This document shows positions 60,587-64,000 of a DNA stretch of 64,000 nucleotides, in pieces. Numbering within the stretch: the stretch's first letter is position 1; every line of letters begins with the position of its first letter. The DNA comes from Bacillota bacterium (GTDB lineage Bacteria; Bacillota; UBA4882; UBA8346). Below the pieces are notes generated by a model. The model saw only the letters and a list, made by a program, of their open reading frames with translations. It searched no databases and was not told where the DNA came from. The position numbers and the translations under genes are program-made. The DNA lies in assembly GCA_023394955.1 (NCBI GenBank), contig JAEWZY010000061.1:1-64000 (forward strand). The letters are read 5' to 3'.

Positions 60587-60753
60587 ACTATGTGAAACAT
60601 TATGTCGATTATTTCACCACAGGGAAGCGCGAAGGTCAAAACCTAAAATGAGTGTCCTCTTTAAATTGATATTTCTGTATGCTTCATGTTTCTATGTTGT
60701 AGTCCTATGTTTCAAATTTAATTCCGAAAATGTCCCTCGAAGTATGAATTTTA

Positions 60754-60762
60754 TGCTATAAT
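60754..60762 (+). promoter_or_regulatory. Extended -10 promoter of yhbY-proB-nadD
   Basis: TGCTATAAT at 60754-60762, 32 bases before the yhbY start. It is flanked by an inverted pair, TTCCGAAAATGT (60722-60733) and ACATTTCGGAA (60772-60782), which could be an operator. Confidence 0.6.
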
Positions 60763-60794
60763 GTTTCCAAAACATTTCGGAAAGAAGGTATAGG

Positions 60795-61100
60795 TTGATT
60801 ACTAGTAAAGAACGGAGTATCTTAAGATCAATCGGTAATAAATTAGAACCCATTATTATAATTGGAAAAAACGGAATTACAGAGAACCTCCTCGCCCAAC
60901 TGGACGAGGCGTTAAACGCACGGGAATTAGTGAAAGGCAGGGTCTTGCCTCATCAGGATTTTGACGTTAAAGCAATAGCTGAAGAATTAGCTCAAAAGAC
61001 CGGCGCCGATATCGTTCAAACTATTGGCCGTAATATTCTTCTCTATAGAGCCCCTCAAGATGGAAGCCCCAGTAAAATCCATTGGGAACAGGAGCGCTAG
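60795..61100 (+). CDS. yhbY: CRS1-YhbY domain RNA-binding protein
   Basis: 101 residues from TTG 60795; GAAGG nine bases upstream. Single CRM domain with the GxxG-type loop GKNGITENLL and RELVKGRVL, then GADIVQTIGRNILLYR. It associates with precursor 50S subunits. Length and motifs are standard; the last 12 residues are an extension. proB begins at the base after its stop. Confidence 0.95.
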   Translation: MITSKERSILRSIGNKLEPIIIIGKNGITENLLAQLDEALNARELVKGRVLPHQDFDVKAIAEELAQKTGADIVQTIGRNILLYRAPQDGSPSKIHWEQER

Positions 61101-62228
61101 ATGGATTATCTGAAAATCATTCAAAATGCCAAACGGATTGTGGTTAAGGTAGGAACTAGTACTCTGACCTATGATACTGGAAAATTGAATCTTAACCGGA
61201 TGGAGCTTTTGATTAGACAACTTACCGATTTGCAGAATCAAGGCCGGGAAATAGTTTTGGTAACTTCAGGCGCAGTAGGAGTGGGATTAGGAAGGCTGGG
61301 TCTCAGGGAAAGGCCTGGAACTATTTTGCAGCGTCAAGCTTTAGCTGCTATCGGTCAAGGATTATTGATGCAGGTATATGAGAAATTATTTTCAGAATAT
61401 GGGCAAACAGTAGCGCAAATACTGCTTACCCGTAGTGATATTAGTGATCGCAAAAGATATCTAAATGCCAGAAATACAATCCTGGCTTTGTTAAAATATC
61501 ATGTTATTCCGATTATTAATGAAAACGACACGGTAGCCACTGAGGAATTAAAAATTGGGCAAAATGACGCCTTATCAGCTTTAGTAGCAGGATTGATCGA
61601 CGCGGATTTACTGATTCTCCTCTCCGATGTGGACGGACTTTATACCGCCGATCCAAAAATAAAGTCTAACGCAGAATTAATTCCTTTAGTGAAAGAAATT
61701 ACGCCTGAAATAACTTCGATGGCCAGCGATGCTGTTTCTATCTTTGGAACCGGTGGAATGATTACCAAATTAGAAGCAGCTAAAATGGCTACCGCCGCGG
61801 GGAGTTCAATGATTTTAATGAATGGCGCGGAGCCCTCCCGCATTCGGCAAATATTTTCAGGGCAAGCCGTGGGAACAGTTTTTTTAAGTTCTGACCAAGC
61901 GATAGTCTCCAGCCGGAAACGATGGATCGCTTATGGACCTCAAGTCGCCGGTGAATTGATCATCGATTCCGGAGCGGAACGGGCGTTAATCAAACAAGGT
62001 AAAAGTTTATTGCCTTCAGGGATTGTCGAGTTATCCGGCGACTTCGAAGAAGGGGATTTAGTAAAGATTATTAACGTGGAACGCCGGGAATTGGGAAGAG
62101 GTTTAATCAACTACGGACGAGAACAACTGAAAAAGATTATTGGCAAGAAATGCGCCGAAATTGAAATGATTCTCGGTTTTAAAACTGCGGATGAAGTGAT
62201 CCATAGGGATAATTTGGTCATTACCTGA
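61101..62228 (+). CDS. proB: Glutamate 5-kinase
   Basis: 375 residues. First step of proline synthesis: phosphorylates glutamate. The amino-acid-kinase domain shows RIVVKVGTSTLTYD, LVTSGAVGVGLGRLG, INENDTVATEELKIGQNDAL and IFGTGGMITKLEAAKMA. A C-terminal PUA domain (about 280-370) is present, as in the E. coli enzyme. proA, its usual neighbour, is absent; nadD follows after 15 bases. Confidence 0.97.
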   Translation: MDYLKIIQNAKRIVVKVGTSTLTYDTGKLNLNRMELLIRQLTDLQNQGREIVLVTSGAVGVGLGRLGLRERPGTILQRQALAAIGQGLLMQVYEKLFSEYGQTVAQILLTRSDISDRKRYLNARNTILALLKYHVIPIINENDTVATEELKIGQNDALSALVAGLIDADLLILLSDVDGLYTADPKIKSNAELIPLVKEITPEITSMASDAVSIFGTGGMITKLEAAKMATAAGSSMILMNGAEPSRIRQIFSGQAVGTVFLSSDQAIVSSRKRWIAYGPQVAGELIIDSGAERALIKQGKSLLPSGIVELSGDFEEGDLVKIINVERRELGRGLINYGREQLKKIIGKKCAEIEMILGFKTADEVIHRDNLVIT

Positions 62229-62243
62229 TGGGAAGGTGGGAAG

Positions 62244-62846
62244 ATGTTCGGAATATTAGGCGGGACTTTTGATCCGATTCATTTTGGGCATTTGGTATTG
62301 GCGGAGAAGGCGAGGGAGGCTTTTCAACTTGAAAAAGTGATCGTAGTCCCCGCCGCCATACCTCCTCATAAAATCGGCGAAGTAGCCACTGAAGCCCGAC
62401 ACCGTTTGAAAATGGTTGAGCTTGCTATCCAAGAAAGCCCTTGGTTTGAGGTATCCACCGTGGAACTGGATCGGGAAGGGCTCTCTTATTCCATCGACAC
62501 TATTCGGGAATTAAAAAATGAGCTTTCGGATCCGGAAACAGCTTTAATAATGGGCTTTGATTCTTTATTAGAATTGCATTCCTGGAAAAATTACCGGTCG
62601 ATTTTGGAAGAGGCTAAAATTATCACCGCTTTTCGTCCCGGTTATCCGATTTTAACCGATAATCAAAATTGGCCTTCATTTTTAAAAGCATACCAAGAAC
62701 AAATTTTAGTTTTGGAAGCTCCTTTATTAGACATCTCTTCTACCTGGCTTAGAGTGGAGTTAATGTATGGCCGCTCCATCAGGTATCTAGTACCTGAGCC
62801 AGTTATTGATTATATTAACGCTAATGGTTTATACCGGGATTTATAA
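62244..62846 (+). CDS. nadD: Nicotinate-nucleotide adenylyltransferase
   Basis: 200 residues; GGAAGG/GGGAAG before the ATG. It adenylates nicotinate mononucleotide in NAD synthesis. The nucleotidyltransferase motif is GILGGTFDPIHFGHLVLAE (with the HxGH), followed by VPAAIPPHK and the C-terminal ISSTWLRVELMYGRSIRYLVP. Normal length. yqeK and rsfS, which usually follow, are absent; a terminator comes next. Confidence 0.97.
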   Translation: MFGILGGTFDPIHFGHLVLAEKAREAFQLEKVIVVPAAIPPHKIGEVATEARHRLKMVELAIQESPWFEVSTVELDREGLSYSIDTIRELKNELSDPETALIMGFDSLLELHSWKNYRSILEEAKIITAFRPGYPILTDNQNWPSFLKAYQEQILVLEAPLLDISSTWLRVELMYGRSIRYLVPEPVIDYINANGLYRDL

Positions 62847-62938
62847 ATTACTCCAATTAATAAGTCGAGTAAATTTAAGAAAAATTGGATGCGCTTGTTT
62901 CCACAAGCCTTCAGTTAATTTCAATATCGATAATATAG

Positions 62939-62965
62939 TGGACTTTAGTATAGTCCATTTTTTTT
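62939..62965 (+). terminator. Intrinsic terminator after nadD
   Basis: TGGACT-TTAGTAT-AGTCCA followed by eight T. Confidence 0.8.
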
Positions 62966-63057
62966 GATGCAAACTATATTTAAAGTTTTTTAGGTTGCTA
63001 ATAAAACGTATAAGCTTAGGATCAACTTTTGGTTTAAGAAAGAGAGGTGAAAGTGGG

Positions 63058-63315
63058 ATGACTAAAACACTTTATGTCGGTAATCTGCCATGGTCAACTA
63101 CTAAAGAGGACTTAGCCTCATTTTTTGCGGATTTTGCAGAAGTAAAAGCCAGCCGTGTTATTACCGACCCCATTAGCGGTCGTTCCAAAGGGTTTGGCTT
63201 TATTGAAGTCGAAGATCAAGATGTGGATCGGGTTATTGATGCTGCCAACGGAAAAGATATGGGCGGAAGGGAAATAATCGTAAATGAAGCTAAACCCAGA
63301 CAACCAAAAATGTAA
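63058..63315 (+). CDS. RRM-type RNA-binding protein
   Basis: 85 residues from ATG 63058 (GAGAGGTG upstream). One RNA recognition motif with RNP2 LYVGNLPW and RNP1 KGFGFIEV in the right order, and a short basic tail ending PRQPKM. These small single-RRM proteins occur in cyanobacteria and various Bacillota and are often cold-induced; targets are unknown here. A symmetrical terminator follows. Confidence 0.95.
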   Translation: MTKTLYVGNLPWSTTKEDLASFFADFAEVKASRVITDPISGRSKGFGFIEVEDQDVDRVIDAANGKDMGGREIIVNEAKPRQPKM

Positions 63316-63352
63316 AATAAAGTACCTATTTTAATATTTTAATCTGATTTAA

Positions 63353-63385
63353 AAAAGAGGTGATTCATGGACACCTCTTTTCATT
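63353..63385 (+). terminator. Intrinsic terminator after the RRM gene
   Basis: Perfect 10-base stem AAAAGAGGTG with its complement at 63372-63381, nine-base loop, T-rich tail. Confidence 0.8.
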
Positions 63386-63630
63386 TTATTTAATTCTTTT
63401 AGATATTGTGGAAGGGTATTCATAAAAACCATCGAAATACTATAACAATGGAATTTATTAGCATTAAGTGGAAGTCAAAGATAAGAATGTTATTTCATAA
63501 AATTTGAAGCGTTTTCATATTGTGAGGTGATTCAACAAGTAATTCTATCAACCGTTATCTGGTGAATGCTTACCAAACTTTTTGTCCAACCACTTTTCCA
63601 AGGCAAATCATATGGAAAGGGAGTAAAACA
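63386..63630. other. Upstream region of the PilZ gene
   Basis: About 245 AT-rich bases with no supported ORF. It must hold the PilZ promoter, but I could not place boxes confidently. Confidence 0.5.
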
Positions 63631-63993
63631 ATGATTGAAAAAAGAAAATTTTCGCGGGTGGATTTTAAAAAAGAAGTTGAAATCTTCGTTAACGGCGTAA
63701 AATATCTAGGTGAAATTGAAAACTTAAGCCTGAAAGGGGCTTATATAAAAACATCCCATTCACTTCAAATTGATGATCAGGTTGAAATTATCATTCATCT
63801 GACTGCCAATACCGATTTTAATGTAAATCTAAAAGGCAAAGTGCTTCGATTAACTGCGGATGGCGCTGGTGTTATTTTTGATCGAATTGACTTTGATTCC
63901 TTCTCGCATCTTAGGAATATAATAGCTTATAATTTTGGAGACGATGATCTAGTAATGGAGGAATTCTTCAATAGTATTAACAACAAAGAATGA
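63631..63993 (+). CDS. PilZ-domain c-di-GMP receptor protein
   Basis: 120 residues from ATG 63631; AAAGGGAG ten bases upstream. A stand-alone PilZ domain with both ligand motifs: RKFSR (RxxxR) at residues about 4-8 and ENLSLKGAYI ((D/N)xSxxG). It should bind cyclic di-GMP in the cytoplasm and pass the signal to an unknown partner. The acidic C-terminal tail (FGDDDLVMEEFF) lies outside the core. With the GGDEF cyclase at 57943 it indicates a working c-di-GMP circuit. Confidence 0.9.
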   Translation: MIEKRKFSRVDFKKEVEIFVNGVKYLGEIENLSLKGAYIKTSHSLQIDDQVEIIIHLTANTDFNVNLKGKVLRLTADGAGVIFDRIDFDSFSHLRNIIAYNFGDDDLVMEEFFNSINNKE

Positions 63994-64000
63994 TGATGGA

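Noticed and set aside
60564..60761. 65-residue ORF between obgE and yhbY
   Set aside because: It starts inside the obgE terminator, has no start signal, and runs into the yhbY promoter.

Overview
The window looks like a chromosome segment of an anaerobic-type, endospore-forming member of the Bacillota (Firmicutes). Indicators are spoIVA, a PdaB-type deacetylase, four CotS-family spore-coat kinase homologues, the Gram-positive-type replicative polymerase PolC, the lipid regulator FapR, and conserved blocks (ispG-proS-polC; radical SAM DUF512-der-plsY-gpsA-spoIVA-hup; the mraZ division and cell-wall cluster; obgE and yhbY-proB-nadD). MurE carries the DNPR motif of the meso-diaminopimelate-adding enzyme. 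UUG starts are unusually common. A deep-branching clostridia-like lineage (for example Hydrogenispora-like) is possible, but that is a guess without a search. I saw no rRNA, tRNA or CRISPR array.

Layout. 1-1500 is a decayed accessory patch: a possible Rhs toxin tip, an AT-rich small gene that could be its immunity gene, frame-broken YD-repeat DNA and a degenerate thioredoxin-like fragment. 1501-3923 holds a GH17 beta-glucanase facing a GT2 polysaccharide synthase. 4408-5950 is a secreted DUF1573 protein coupled to a thioredoxin-CcdA redox membrane protein. 6029-6890 is a MntA-HepT (nucleotidyltransferase-HEPN) pair whose HEPN motif has lost its catalytic His. 7059-14537 is ispG, proS, polC. 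15180-22633 carries a radical SAM protein, der, plsY, gpsA, spoIVA and hup. 22741-28838 carries pdaB, lepB, an ABC-F ATPase and lon. 28963-37203 carries small proteins, csp, sfsA, sbcDC, a self-inhibited Fic protein and an M18 aminopeptidase. 37284-43921 is a sporulation-flavoured accessory region with tiny genes, a heptapeptide-repeat ORF, four CotS-like kinases and a PHP phosphoesterase. 44029-55072 is the cell-wall cluster mraZ-rsmH-ftsL-PBP-murE-murF-mraY-ftsW, then murA; murD, murG and ftsQAZ are absent. 55347-63993 holds a secreted hypothetical protein, fapR-fabH, a GGDEF protein, obgE, yhbY-proB-nadD, an RRM protein and a PilZ protein.

Regulatory signals include three 10-bp-spaced AGTGG boxes before mraZ (MraZ operator), a 17-bp near-palindrome before fapR (FapR-type operator), recurring extended -10 promoters (TGnTATAAT), clear intrinsic terminators, and a strong terminator-like hairpin that buries the ribosome-binding site of the GGDEF gene. 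Intergenic spaces carry two kinds of non-coding repeat: CTCCTGAC-ended MITE-like elements and degenerate GACTTT heptamer arrays.

The least-explained items are the HepT with His-to-Arg change, the kinase cluster with two active-site variants plus uncounted small ORFs, the 21-bp repeat ORF ended by a nonsense codon inside a repeat, and the Rhs-like remnant with its AT-rich neighbour.
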